From: Phalacrocorax aristotelis
Taxonomy: Eukaryota > Chordata > Aves > Suliformes > Phalacrocoracidae
Reading direction: 5' to 3'
NCBI RefSeq assembly: GCF_949628215.1
Contig: NC_134279.1
Coordinates: forward strand, 55,416,266 to 55,480,265
Length of the DNA stretch: 64,000 nt
The notes beneath the pieces are model-generated. The model saw only the letters and a program-made list of their open reading frames with translations. It was not told where the DNA came from and made no database searches. Shown here in pieces: positions 46,401 to 60,200 of the stretch; within the stretch, counting starts at the first letter, position 1, and every line of letters starts with the position of its first letter. The position numbers were made by a program, and so were the translations under genes.

Positions 46401-49400
46401 TGAGGGAGAAGCTCTGGGGCTTTACTCAGAGTAAAGTTTGGCATTTTTAGCTTTGGGTTTGTATCTTAGCTGATGACTTTTCACTTAAATATGTTAATGT
46501 TTTCAAAAGGGGGTGCAGTGCTAGAGAGGAGCTGACCTATGTGGACTGTGAAGAGGATATTCCTAGCCCACTTAATATGGCAGATAACTGGTAAATCCTA
46601 GCCTAAACCTTTCTGAAACCAAAGTTAGATGCTGTAACGCTACAGAAGAGTACACCAGGAATCTTACGGTTTCTACTATTTGTTAAAACATACTTCCATA
46701 TGTAAAGAGCAAATCACCTGTAATGCTTACATAAACACTAATGTGTACTTCTCAGTGCGCAGGTGTGTGTATATGCATGTCTTGTATATACAAAAAGGTG
46801 AAGTATTGATGACTCGCCTTTTTCATAGTTTCAAAATTAGGGTCTTGAGTTACTTCCGCTATAGTTTGTCATGCCATAGGCTTTCATATAAGCAAAGTGT
46901 AAGGTAATACATCCATAAAAAAAAAATTGGACTTCAGAGGACTGGTCTGGGAAGAGGAGGAGGACAAGAAGCTCTCTTGTAGAAAGGCTTCTATGAAAAG
47001 GATTTTAATAGGCTTTATGAATAGGAAACCTAAATATATGTTTCTAACAATAAAACTAGCACAGAAGTTTTGTGGGTCAGAGAACATTCTAAAAAATGTG
47101 TATAAAATGTAGTCTGTTTCCCTTTTATTTGGTGCTGGTACATTTAGTCAGATATGGATGTAGTTCAGTGTCACCAATTTGAGAAAGGTCAGAAAAAGTG
47201 GACAAGTGGGTAAAGATAAGAATGAAAGACTGGAAAATACATCTTACAGTGAAAGGGCTGCGATTGCATCTAACAGATATGGCTTGATCATAGTTTTGAA
47301 TGTACATAAGCAGCAGTTATTTGATAGTGGATCAGATAACAGAAAGACTTTGTGTTAAGTGGACCAAATTCAAGCTGAAAAATAGAGGTTGGAATTGGTA
47401 TTTGTTTAGCTTTATAAAAAAATCTGGAAAGAGTTACCACAAGTTGTCCAGTAGTCTGTTCAGGAGCATGCTATTTTTTGATTATGAGTTTAGTGAATAA
47501 ATTGGCCAGGTCTATTTATGTTATTTGTAGGTATATTTGTCTTGACTCCACTTTTCCCTTTCCTCTAGATCTAGTTGCTTTACAGAAGAATGAATATACT
47601 GACTTGATGTGGCCTTAAACATTTAAATGCTTCCTGGATTGTGTGATGCATACTGAAGGTGTAACTCTGCTTTAGCTTTCATTACACTGTGATAGCGTAT
47701 GTTACTAAAAGGCTTTTGTAGAGAAAAGAGGCTTAATTTTTGGAAACTGTTTTTTTTAAACTGGTTTTTATTGACCCACTTTTTATCATTTAGGACAAAA
47801 GGACTGAAAACTGTTCCTGTATTTACAGTAGCAGAAATAAACAGCTAGCAATTTATGTCATATGAGCGTACACTATTACGTTTGAGATGTCACTTGGATA
47901 GAAGACTCTTGTGTGATCAATTTATACAATTTATAGATGTACTGTGAACACATTTAAGAAAGCAGATACTGGAAAGCCTGTACTTCAAAAAATATTGAAG
48001 TGGATATTTAAAACTTATTTTGCAGTATGTTGCTGAAGAGAACATTTGTGTTGCTACCTCTTAGTTTGTAAAGATTAGTTGTTCAAAAATACAGTAAATT
48101 CTTCAAAATAATGTTTCTCAACAATAAAAGGCCACAAATGATAACTTCCATTTTTATGTTCAACATACGAAACTTCTGATGCGAAATGTGCCACATATCT
48201 AGCTGATAGGAAGCAATTTTTAAAAAACGTAGATGCTATTTAAAAGTATTTCTGACTTTTTCTTAGTAGTAGAGACTTAAAGTTTACATAGTTTCATTTA
48301 AATTTCATAGCAAGTTATGTAAAAATGGCTTTATAATGACACTGAGGGTATGTGGTGGTGGTTCATCTTTAGTATCATGTTCTATTTGTCCTGTCCTTCA
48401 GTGCAGCACTGAACAGGAAAGGCTGAAGAATCATTTTTTGATGCTTTGTTGCTTTAAAAAAAGAGAAGACAAGTGTCTGTCATGATGTGACAGCAATAGA
48501 TGTGCAATGAGCTGCTTTTTCGTGGCTGTTAGACATTATTGAAAGTCTGACTATTTTTTATATAACCAACAAAATGATGCTTTTGACAGAGGGCATAGCA
48601 ACACCATGTAAATGGCCAGAGAGGGAGAGGAGCACCAGTTGACGAGCAGTTGAGAACTAGCAGCTAAAACGTTATTGTCATGGAATTGCATTTGAAACGT
48701 GCATCCTGACCTTACGTCTGTACAGAGAAATGAACAGTCCTCGTAAGGCACGTAATGGCCTCCAGTAGGTGGAAAGGAAAAGGACCAAAAAGAATGGAGA
48801 AGGGAGCTTACTGCTCTGCGCTTTGTACCATCTGTCAGAAAGTGGTTTCGTTCGGTCTCTGCTCTGAGGGTTGGGTACTTCTGGAGCAAGCTAAGTCTCC
48901 AGCTGTGACAGATAAGGCATTTGTGGAGACTGTACCAGGCCAAACTGATGCAAAAACCTAGAGATCCCACAAAACCCATTATACTGGTGTCAGCTTCAAC
49001 ATACATTTTGATGAATGCAAGTAGATGTGAAAAGGTAGTGAATAGGAAAAATGCACACATAATGGAAACAGCTAAAAGAAGCTCGTGTGGCCAAGAGCAT
49101 GTCTGTCAGGTATTCCTGGCCATGCTCCCTTCCGGGCTGAGGAACGGGGGGTTAGGTAAGGAAGTTGCCATTGTGTTTCCACCCAGGTTTTCATACAACG
49201 CAAAGCGCTGCAGTGCACATCGCAGCCCCTGGAGGAACTGTATGCTGGGACCAGAGTGAAATGTGAGAACTGCACCAGTAACAAAAGCTGCAGAGGGGCT
49301 GTGATGTAAGAAGCATCGCTCATAAAGCCACTTAAGTCTGCGACTAAGGGGGGAATCAGGGAAATCTTCTGAAGGAAGATGTTGTCTAGTAGGAAGGTGA

Positions 49401-52400
49401 AGGAGCTTAAATAGACTCCATGAACATTAAATAATAACTTTTCATTTTGTTCTTACCTGTCTGCTTGCTTTGCCCATATCCCTATTTTTCTGGATTCTTC
49501 CAGGCCTGAGCTCTTTCTAATTAGCTGGTTGTGGTAAATTGAATGGTTCTGATGTTTGCACGTCCTACTAGGCTAACTTGTAAGGGTTGTTCCCAGGTAA
49601 TGCTTCCCCGTTTTGTCCTGTTTCAGGGACGTGTGTTAGTATTCTAGTGTTTGCCCCCACAGAGCAGCTCGCTCATGGGTCCTGTGGTTGCATGGGAAAA
49701 AAAAAAAACAGCCATCACAAACATATTGGTGAAACCTCTGTGGCGCTGCAGGTACTATGTACAGACCTCTTAAGCAAGTAATTAAGACCAGAAATGAAAT
49801 TTTGTACAGTAGGCTCTTTGAACCAAAAGTCCTGATGAAAATAGTACATATAATGGACATACTTTATGAAGTTTTCAACACATAAAAAGCACCTACAGAA
49901 ATTCGCATTGCATAAACAATCCTGCACTTTGAAGCAGAGGATGCAGCATATCTTGATTCAAAATATAAAAGTGAATTAGAAAAATAACATTATTTGCCCT
50001 CTGCTGGCATTCATTGTACTTTTCTCCATTTCATAGAAATTTCCCCTTGATTTCAGAAAAATAATATTGTTCTTGATCAGTCATTTAAGCTTTGATCTTG
50101 GCACACTAAAGTGATTCAGAATTGCATCTGAGCAGCAAACTGTAGGTATGGAAGTGACTACTGTAATATACCTGCTTTTGCAACAAAGCAATCTGTACGT
50201 CAAGAAACTGTTTTTAAAAGGCCTATGTAAGCCTGTAGCACATTTCTGAGTTCTGGAGCAAGACTTTCTGATAAGAAACATGCTGAAACATGATTATCAT
50301 TTTATCTGAACCAGTACCACCTTGCCCTGAAGTATGCACACTTTGCTATCACTTCGAGTTGTGAATTAACATTTATAATGAACTATCAGAAATAAAGGGA
50401 TTTTTACTTTTCTGGTACTGGAGAATGCTTTCATAAGTGTGCCAAGATAGCCTATAAAGTTTTTTACTTTAAAACCACTTTACTTATATTTGGCAATATC
50501 CTACACTTCCCTCTGTAAATGTATACGTACTTCAAGACCACTCAAGAAAGACCGAAAGACCACTGCCAAAACGTAGAAAAGGGGGCAAATCTCACAAAGA
50601 TTCATCCTTTGGACTTTTACAAGCCTGTGTGGTTCACATCATCAGGCTGCTCTGTGGAGAGGTCATCGCAGGAGCAGAACCTCATGTTTTAAGCTGGTTC
50701 GTGGAGGATATATGGGATGTTCAGCTCTTCACGTTGTCTATGGCTGGGAATTTTACTCAAAGTTCTCTTCATACGTGCTAGTACTGGTGGGAGTCCTACA
50801 CAGGGAAAGCTGCAGCTATTTTTTAGCATCAGATTAGTCAGCTAATTTAGTTAATACAGTAATGAAAGGCACTGGAAGGTGTGGAGACTTGTAACTGGAA
50901 ACCACTACAGGTCCACAGGGACTGCTTTGGTGATGGACTATCTGGGGGAAGGATTCCTAGCATTGTACAGATAAAATAACTTCTTTTTAATGACTACAGT
51001 AAAAGAAGGAATTCTGTTTCTTGAGAATGCAGAGGTGTTCTTTTAATATTGATTTAGATGGGAGCCGGAGCAAGCATTGGATGATCTGATGAGAACTGCT
51101 AACTGTCCTTGTAAAACCCAATCCTGAATTATTTACCTATTCCAAAGTGTCATTCCCTTCGTCCCTGAAATGATTTGCCATCTTTGTTTCATAAAGCTGC
51201 CGTTTTCTGCAGCGCATGATATTCAAAGTTAGTTGCCTCTGAAAATCTAAAAAAATCAGGTAATATGTTTCATCTAGATCAAAACAGCAAATGACGTTTC
51301 AGAGATGGGAACAGGAGAGTGGTATGTTCACAAATGTAAACAAGGTTGTTGATGCTCTCACTGAAATGCATAATCCGCCAAAGGAAATCATCTTTATGAA
51401 TATTTTTGGTGGTGTGGTTGATACTTCATACTTTCATCTAAGGCTGTGCAGATACAGACAGGCAGTGATAAGTTAAAAGACATTATTGATCAGAGATCAC
51501 CTCTAAAGAGGTGACATAGTTCTGCTGCCCTGTAATTATCTTAACTCCTTATTGGTAATGATACTCAATGGATTTTGCCAAGAATAAAAGTGTAAAAGAA
51601 TGACTACCATGCCGTTTATTAGACTGGCACTAGCACAAGACAAGAGGTGATGGGTTTATAACACTCAGGGACTCAAAATGACTTACAAAATAATTGAGAA
51701 ACAAAGACACCAAGGAGCAAACAACATAATTAGAGTTCACTCAGCACTCCAAGATAGTAAGTAGACCAAAATCACCTCATCTTCTGTTAAAAAATGCCAG
51801 TTTCTCATTTGTCTCCTAATTCTTTCACCTTGTGCGTATACATTTCAGTATCATCATACACTGAAATTCAATGTTCTTCTGTGATCTTCTGCCTTCTTTG
51901 GGCCACAGGGCGGAAGCCTGTGGCGGTAGGAAGAAACATACTTGTACAGTCACAGAGGTGTTTTTTTATGCTTTTCCACACAGAAACCATTTTAAAACGG
52001 TTTTTTATGCAACAGGTATAACACAGCCCTTTCTGACTAATACTCCTAAGGCAGTGTTCACAGTGCATCCTCAATAGGCGGGAATTCATGAGAAGGGACA
52101 GAGGTTCATTGGTGATGGGAAACAGAAGCAGCTGGTGGAACATGGCCCCCAGCCCTGGATGACTTGCCTCATGATTTGCCTCAATAAATCCTCCAGTTGC
52201 AGTGCAAGGGGTGGAACATTTTCTGTAAGGGTGAACAAGGTGAACCAGCGTGTAACTCTGAAACAGCAACTTCTGTGCTCTTCAGCGGTAGCGTAGAGCA
52301 CAGAAATGTTATCAGAAATATTCCTGTGATATTGAAAATGTTTTTTTTTGGTGGTGTTTTAAGACTTTTTCTACCACTATTGCTATTCTTCCTTCATTGT

Positions 52401-55400
52401 CTTGAATTCTGTGGAAATACAAATGAAGTCGAAGGATTTTGGTTTGTCCTTGTGAGTAAGTGCAGCTGACTCTTACACACTGTTTCAGGCTGATCCCAGC
52501 TCTCATGCCTGCCATCACAACAATAAGGCTCTTGTAAACCTGTGGTTTTTGCTCAGCCAAGGAGGGTTCCCAGGCTGGCTATCCAGCTGCGTTGGTATTA
52601 GAGAGATGGGCAAAATCACTGCAGTTTCCTGGCTGACTCTGTCCCAGTTTGAAGCCCTGGGCAAGCACAGAGGAGCTATTTAATTTACTCTGCTCTCGGA
52701 GAAATACGTGCTCCAAATATGTTGCCAATTTAGCCACTGACCGTTTCATTCATAATTAGGTGGGATACTGCTGAAGAGAAGTAAGATTAGAATGAGATTA
52801 AAAGATATGTGTAAGTGTAAAATAGTTTCGAGAGCATGAAAACCAATGAACCTTGTTTTCCCCCGGCGTGTGGGTATTGAATTGCCTTCCCGTGTGGATT
52901 CTCTCATGACTAACAAGGTTGGGGTTCATCAAATCCATTTCTCCCAGAGAAAATGGATCTCCTCTGCTCAGCTACTTGCTTTGCTGAAACTTGTAAGAAT
53001 GTATTATCTCACAGATCCCTTCTGTCCTGTTATCTTTTGGTTGAAATTGCCAATGGATTCAAATATTATCATGAGAGTCCAACACAGGCAAACACACACA
53101 CACAGTGACAGTAGGAGCTCATATCTTTGGGAAACCTAGCTACAAAGGACTTCCAGTGCAAGTTTCTTTAAGTAGTCTGTTCAAACTCACACACTGCATG
53201 AAACAGCAGCACAAACTGTAAGGGAGTTTACCTGAAACCTAATTAGCAATAGGACCTCATCCACGCTGAGCTTGAAGTCTGGTAAACTTATCACTAAAAT
53301 ACAACAGTGACAGAGCTTAGCACTGCAGTATTATTCACCTTTATTGCTTAAAGCCAGCCAAATGACTCCAACCTGTTGATGGGAAGAGGTTGTATTTCTG
53401 TTGTACTCACTAATTCCTAGCTGCAGATGACAGCGCACAACATTTTTCCATCCTGTGCCTCCAATAACCGCTGCTTCTTCCTTGCTGCCAACCTATTGCT
53501 CTGAAGTGAGAAATGTTTTCTTCTTTTTTTCTAAAAGCAGTGGAAAGAGGGAAAACATGCTAGTTATGGTTATGTACCCTGTTCCCAAGTTTTGGTTTTA
53601 GTTCTTTTTTGAGGCTTTGAAAGGGGTTTTGGTTTAAATCCAATGTGCCTCGCAAGCTTGTATGCCAAGTTCTGTTTTCTTTACCAGAGTTAGTGGTTAA
53701 ATGTGCAGATAGGAGCTCAGTGGGAGGCAGGAGATGCTGGCTCTGGGCTAAGATGTTGCCAACCTGTGGTAAGTGGCTCTTGCCTCTGTGTGTGGTGTGG
53801 TTATTAGCCCTTGCTCCAAAACTTTGTGCCAAGAACTGGCAGCTGTTTCCTCACTCAGGGCTGCGGCTTCCAGTTCTCAACGCAGCCAGGCCTTGCTGCG
53901 TGCTGTGCAAAACTGGCAGCAGGGCTGGGGTTTGTATTGGGTGACGTGTTGAAGGAATCCTGATGCATGAGGGTGCACCCTGCTATTTTGGAATGTACCA
54001 TTCTGAAGGAGTTTTGCATTTGCACTGCTCTTGCTTTGTTAACGGCCCTTCCTCTGCGCCATACCCTTTTTTTTTTTTTTTGCTTGGAACTGTACAATGT
54101 AACTGCTTTTAGCCCATGTGCCTAACATCCGTGCATGAACTGGGTGGATGATCCATAAGCTAGAAACTATGTGTATGCAGATATTAGGAGTCTACAAGAA
54201 AAAATGCTGAAGACCAGTACAGCTGATCTCTGCTCTTATAACAGAAGGCAAGGGATCCTTTCCTATTACCTGAATTCTTGTTTCAATATCCCGTTGGATA
54301 TTGGTTCTTCCTAAATACCCACTGTAACTGGAAGGAGGGGTTGTAATGTCTCCACACCACTGAAACAGCTGGGTTAAATGACTGACCTGTGGTCTGTCTG
54401 TGAATATTTTTGGGAAATCAGGTAATGCAAAAACATGGGTCACTGACAGTTGTTTTTCACAGAGTATTTTACACTACAAATCTGCAGAATTTATTGCTTT
54501 CTTTGAATTTATTTCTGCTTATAACCACAAAGCTGACAAGCTCCCTGGCTCATGGACTTACTCTCTCTGTTTGTAAAGTCCAGTGCCAGTTCATCGAATT
54601 CAAAACCATTTAATGGGGTGTGTGTTTGGAAGGGACAGCACATACGGCCCTACTGCTGTCTCCCTCCTAGGGCTATTTTTTGCAGTTATGGAAAGTTCCG
54701 TTTGCTTAGCATGCAAGACTTCCATATGTTCTGTGTATTGTTTATTTTATGATACCAAAACAATATTGTTAGCTGCCACTAAAATATTCTTGATCTAAAC
54801 ATTGTTAAAATTTGACTAAAAATTCATCAAAATGTCCCATGTGAGATGATGTGTGGCAGCTCTTATTTTGGTTGCTGATATGGTGCAAATGTTGAAAAAT
54901 TTTTTGGAGTTGTTTTAGGGTGGGGATAAGTATACAAGTTGTACCCCCTTCAGAAAAGCCATTTGACTGAATTAATATTTATCCTGAATCGTATCAAATT
55001 ATACCTAGTGGCTGGTTTATCTGGTAAAATTGCGCAACCCTTCAAGAGCCTGGAACTTAAAGGTTGTAGCAGAGAAGAGACATCTGAGAAGACCACCTTT
55101 GTGCTCCACTGAACTTGGGATGAGATGGGGACTTTGGAGCCCACAGAAAAACTGAGAGTCTCAAGGACCCTCCTAGATTAAAAATGTCAAATGCCAGGTT
55201 TTCAGCCTTTTATTTTTTGTAATGAGTATATTAAAGCTATTCTTCCCTTTCTTGTTTGGTGATTTATCATTCCAGATTGTTTCTGCAGAAGCCTGCTGCA
55301 CAAAGAGAAGGGGCAGCAGGTCCTGATCTGTTCGGAGGTCAAGGTCTTGAATGTGACAGATGTTAACATGTTGGAGTGGTCCATTTATTATTACATTCTG

Positions 55401-56894
55401 ATTAAAAAGTTGTAATGTCAACTGGTGGTAAGGTCATCAGCTGACCTTACTGCCAAGCAGTAAGGAACTGGTGAAGAAGCTTTCTGCATTGCTCATTTGT
55501 GTTCCCTACTAACTCCTAACTGCGGGTACTGCTGCCTGCTGTCCTGATCAATGTTTCTTTCTGTACCAGCTGGCATTGCTAACAGTCATCTTGGTACCCA
55601 CAAAGACTCTGTTGGCTTGTATATCTTGACTCTCCTAAAAGTATGAAACACTTTCAATACAAAATAAAATTCAACTGATAATTGTTCCCTTTCAATAAAA
55701 TGCTATGTTAGGCAACATAGTATAAACACTGTTAGGAAAAAACTGCCAATAGAGAAAGGAAATGGGTTTGATACAGATAGGAGATGACTGACCTATTGCT
55801 CCTCAGTTGCACGCAGCTTGCCAGCACTTCACCTGCAGCTCCTTGGCTGTGGTTGTGTCAGGCGATAAGCAGCCGGGTGGGGAGAGGCAACTCCTCAGGA
55901 GCAGTGTACCCAACACCACCAGCGTGCCATAAGACTCAGCTGTATCTCTTGTTCCTCAGCGCAGTAAGGAAATCTGTAGGAAACTGCATGCAGCACTCTC
56001 CTCAGACCTGTTCCCAGGCACCTGCTAACTTTTGGGAGAATGTGTTGCCATTACCAGTCACAGGAAACTTGGGAGTCAAGAAAAGTAGCCACTCTTGGGC
56101 TGGGGTATCCCTCGGTAGTTGCTTCCAGGAATGAACACGTGTTTGTTTTCTGCTTTTTAATACAAAATTACACATGGCACAATTGTTCTCATCAGTCTCA
56201 ACTTTGCCATTTTGTGGAAATAACAAAATTCCAGTTAGATCCAATCAGCTGATTCCTTAGTTGTTAAATCAGTGACATTTGTCTCTGCTGCCCTTTCGTT
56301 CTTTTGAAGATCCCTGCCTCTCTGAAAATGTGAAGCGACTTACATCTCCTTGAGCGATGCATCTCACAGATACTATGGAAATACTTCCTAGTATAACTAT
56401 TGTCTTTGAAATGATGTGTGAGATAATAGTTATAATCCTTCAGACAGTTATTTCTTCAAATTTCTTTACACTCTAAACGCTGAAAGACTGTGACATGACT
56501 ACTATGAGTTGTTTTACTGTCTTGTTTGGAAGCATGCTGCTGTGGGAATACAGTAGGACTAGTTTTTATTCCACTTTTAAAAAAAAGATAAAAGTGGATA
56601 CAGAAAGGTCATGGATGATGCACAAATTCTTTGTAAAAATCAAGGTATAGCACTTTTGCTGAAGATGCTCTTTAAGAGCAGGTCTGTACTATTCTGATCT
56701 GAATGTAGTGAGGCTGGTTTTGGCTTGGGTTTATATTACTTTTTGAAACCTTAAATCTAGAAGTATTCAATAGCTGGGTATCTTACCTTGAACATGTAAC
56801 ATTATGGCTACTGCAGTTCTTCAGAGTTAACAAAATTGAGAAGGAAAAAAACCACATTTAATTATGTTAGTCTATGGTGACCTTATTGCATAAA
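46401..56894. other. region between COMMD8 and the GABRB1 last exon
   Basis: About 10.5 kb without a supportable coding exon. The right part probably contains GABRB1 3' UTR (minus strand). Minus-strand AATAAA signals (TTTATT on plus) occur at 56565-56570, 55384-55389 and 55208-55213, but I cannot choose among them. Short simple runs include an A-run near 49690, (CA)n near 53093-53102 and a T-run near 54067-54081. Confidence 0.55.
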
Positions 56895-57242
56895 TTAGTG
56901 GACATAATACAGCCAGTAAACAACATTGAAAAGAATAAACGTGATGGGAAAGACCATTCTGGACCACTTGTCTATCGAGTTTACATCAGTCAAATCAGGG
57001 ATTTTGACTTTGATCTGGGATGCCCTTCTTCGTAAGCGTCCTTTTCTGTGAAGCCTGTGCCTGTCCAAAGTGCTCCTGCTGTAGAGGTCTCTGCTGGAAG
57101 TGGCTCTTCTGTACTGCAGGTTGGCACTGTCATACGTGTACGTGGTGCCTCGGGGGTCACGGAGGCTTGTGAACACATCTGAGCTGCTGACGTCATTTCG
57201 TATTTCAAGTGGGCTGAGCAGCATGTTTCCATGGGGATCAAC
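56895..57242 (-). CDS. GABRB1: GABRB1 last coding exon (M3-M4 loop, M4, stop)
   Basis: After an ACACAG acceptor the exon opens [20 protein letters not shown] and ends WLYYVH then TAA at 56897-56895: 115 residues plus stop. It holds the distal intracellular loop with the RRRAS kinase site (Ser409 of the mammalian beta1 subunit), then [14 protein letters not shown] and the M4 helix [17 protein letters not shown]. Beta subunits are obligate parts of the pentameric GABA-A chloride channel at inhibitory synapses; this loop carries trafficking and phosphorylation signals. The loop sequence fits beta1 better than beta2 or beta3, as does the neighbour COMMD8. Confidence 0.95.
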   Translation of the reverse strand, partial: VDPHGNMLLSPLEIRNDVSSSDVFTSLRDPRGTTYTYDSANLQYRRATSSRDLYSRSTLDRHRLHRKGRLRRRASQIKVKIPDLTDVNSIDKWSRMVFPITFILFNVVYWLYYVH

Positions 57243-60200
57243 CTGTGTCAAGGAAGGAATGTGAATTAGACAAGTTTCTCAGCCAGCCCAAGGTGTCCTC
57301 CAGATGGACAGGTACCTTCTGGCTCTACTACCAAGGTGGTTCTGGGGCTGCAGCGACAGCTTCATCTTGTATAGAATCGATGAAAGCGAAAATACACTTT
57401 CCTGACTGGTGTGAAATTATCTGTTAGGTATCTAGATATCTTCCATGCTGACCCTTTGCTCTTTGGTCTGGGACCTTTTCATTCAGTTAGTTATCTCATC
57501 CCCTGTGAGAGTTTTCTAATTTTATCTTTAACTTAAATCATGGCCTTTATGAAATACTGTGTTTTAATGTCTGGTGACCGGACACCCTAAGCTTTCATGT
57601 ACTCAAGGTAAAAAAAAGTATTGCTGTCTCTGTCAATTTTATACAGTTTTAGTGCTGTAGGTTACTTTCAAGAGCAATGTAACAATGGGTTCATCATATG
57701 AAGAACATATGGGTACATGTACATTTTATCAGTTATTGTAATATGCTTGTGATGAGAATTAGTTTTGGAGAATTATGGTACTGCAGAGATGGAAGTCCCT
57801 CTCCCCACAGCATACCATTAACTTGCTCATGTGCAGATAGAATAATCCATTTTACTCAATGAAACCTTGCATTCAGTGGCTTTTTTATAGGTTGGTACAA
57901 GAAGCAGTTGTTTCAAATATGTTTATCACTTTATTTGTGCTATCAGTTAGTCCGGGCACTGTTTTAAGTACCTGAGCAAAGAACTGGAAACTGCACCTGG
58001 TATGTACATGTCTGGTGCAACTATATATATATATTTATATTAAAAAAATTAATATCATTGCCTTTTTTATATATTAATGTAATTAAGCATGAATGGCTGA
58101 ATTACTACAAAGTGTTTACCTTTTCACTCATCGTTAGTTTTCTACATGTTTGTAGTAAAACCTCTTTTAGGAAAAGTTTTTTAATGTTTCCAGGATGACT
58201 CCTGACTTGTCCATGAAGACTTCCTAGATGTTTCAGATTCCTAGATACTTAAACATCCACTGTAGCTCATATGAGGGAAATACACATTAGGACACAGACC
58301 TCTTAAATAAAACTTCAAAGACTTCGCCTTGAGGCTTGAGTATTAAAATTGTTTTTGAGCTTTACATTTTTATCAAGACGTAGCAGAGCTAGGAAATTCT
58401 ATAATAATCCACAGCAGGTTTGAAGTATGTTCAAGAAAAAACTCCAAGCAGAGTACATGGGGAAATCCAGTCTCTGGGGGATGCCACAGAGGAAAGCTGG
58501 AAGCCAGGGGAAGCCTCACTTCCACCTGCAGCATGGAAGATGTTCCTTCTCATTGCCAGAAGGAGAAAATGTTGCATGATGACTGCTGCCATATTTACAC
58601 TGTGCCAGACTAGGCAATTAATAAATGAAAAGAATGAAGTGAAGGGGCTATTTGTACAAAAGTCACCCAGAAGAGGGAAAAGTTTTCTAAATGGAATAGT
58701 AAGCCACCACAGATAGAAAATGCTCTAGTCAGTTTTAGTAACTGATTCTGTACACGCTGAAATGAGCATTCACTGGGGACATCCCAGTTCTCACTGCTGT
58801 TTTGGTGGGAGAAGCTCACATATTCTGGGTTAGAGAGGCCAGCTGGTCACAAACCAGCATGGTGTTTGCATCTTTACTTGAGATATGGGCTACCCAGTTT
58901 ATACTTTTTGGGTCAAGTCTTCAAATTTAAGCAGAAGGAAGATCTAAGCTAGGGTATCCTACTCTCCAGAGGACTGCCATAACTATGGGACTATTCGTTA
59001 CTCCCAAGTTCTGACATTTTCTGTGGAAAAAGCAATGATCTCAGAGTTGTCTCCTTGTAAAAAGAGATTATTTTTTTTAATTCCCAGAATATTTTTTTTT
59101 AAATTCCCAAAAGTTTTGATAGGTCAACCTTTTCTTCCCCGTTTTCAGAAATAGCTCTTTGAGCTGTCTTTGATTACATAATTTAATGTTTAAGCTAATT
59201 TACTTCAGAGTTATAATAGTAGTAGCAGTAGTGCAAGCATCATTAAACAGTTATTACGACTTCTCTTTTGTGAAGACAACTCATAACTGCCTATAATCTA
59301 AAGTGATTCATAGGGGTGTTTCTCAAACTAATCTGCCCTTACAGTTTATTATAAGCCAAGCAGCATATGAGCTCCTGCTTTAAGTGTTATGAATGAACCT
59401 GTTATATTTTAAAATTAGTTTTATTTAAATCATTTTAGGCAGGATGATTTGTATACATCATGAAGCAATTCATTCTTTGAATTGCAGCCTTTGCAATTCA
59501 GAGCAAAGGGCCTTACACTGTTCTTGAATAAATTAGCTCAGAGAAATATAAAAGCTCTTCTTATGTACCTGCGTCAAATTCTCTGCTTGTACAACATGAA
59601 GCTGGACTAATAGTTAATTACCCACATCCTTAAAAGCCCTTTCAGGATTTACTGAAGTTGACTCCAAAATAATCTTAAAACTTTTGTTACTGAAGCATAG
59701 GAATTCTACAGATTCCCATAGGAATCTGGAAAACATACAAATTGTTAAGGGATCCCCCAAAGAGACTTGTTATTAGTTTTCTTTATCTGAGTGTTAGAAT
59801 GAATTAACAGCAAATATGAGCACAGTAAAAGCTGTAAATTTTCTGTCTTAAAATCTTTTCTCCCTTACTTCATATGAGGTTACCTGGGGCTTGCTGTTGG
59901 CCCTGTGCTGAAGAAGCCTGTGCATCAGGAACAGCCAGCAGGCTTTAACTCATTCCACTCCACATCTCAGTGATGAGGGTCTTTCCCCACATCAGGTATG
60001 TAACGCAGCTGTACACAGTCTTCGACACATTTGCATTGGATGACATGATAAGAAAATGGGAATGGAAGAGACAAGGATCTGTCTACTCAGTTTTCTGGCT
60101 CACTAGCTGGCTGCCTGCTTAGAGGTAGAGTATCTCAGTCCCCTCCTTGGGTAAGAAAGATGAGCCATACCAAGTCCAGAATAGTTCTTCCTTGCTCAGA

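Noticed and set aside
51291-51476. Frame containing NIFGGVVD, recalling the succinyl-CoA ligase beta-subunit motif
   Set aside because: Only a short motif matches; flanking residues do not continue the family alignment and no paired splice sites frame it. Most likely coincidence.
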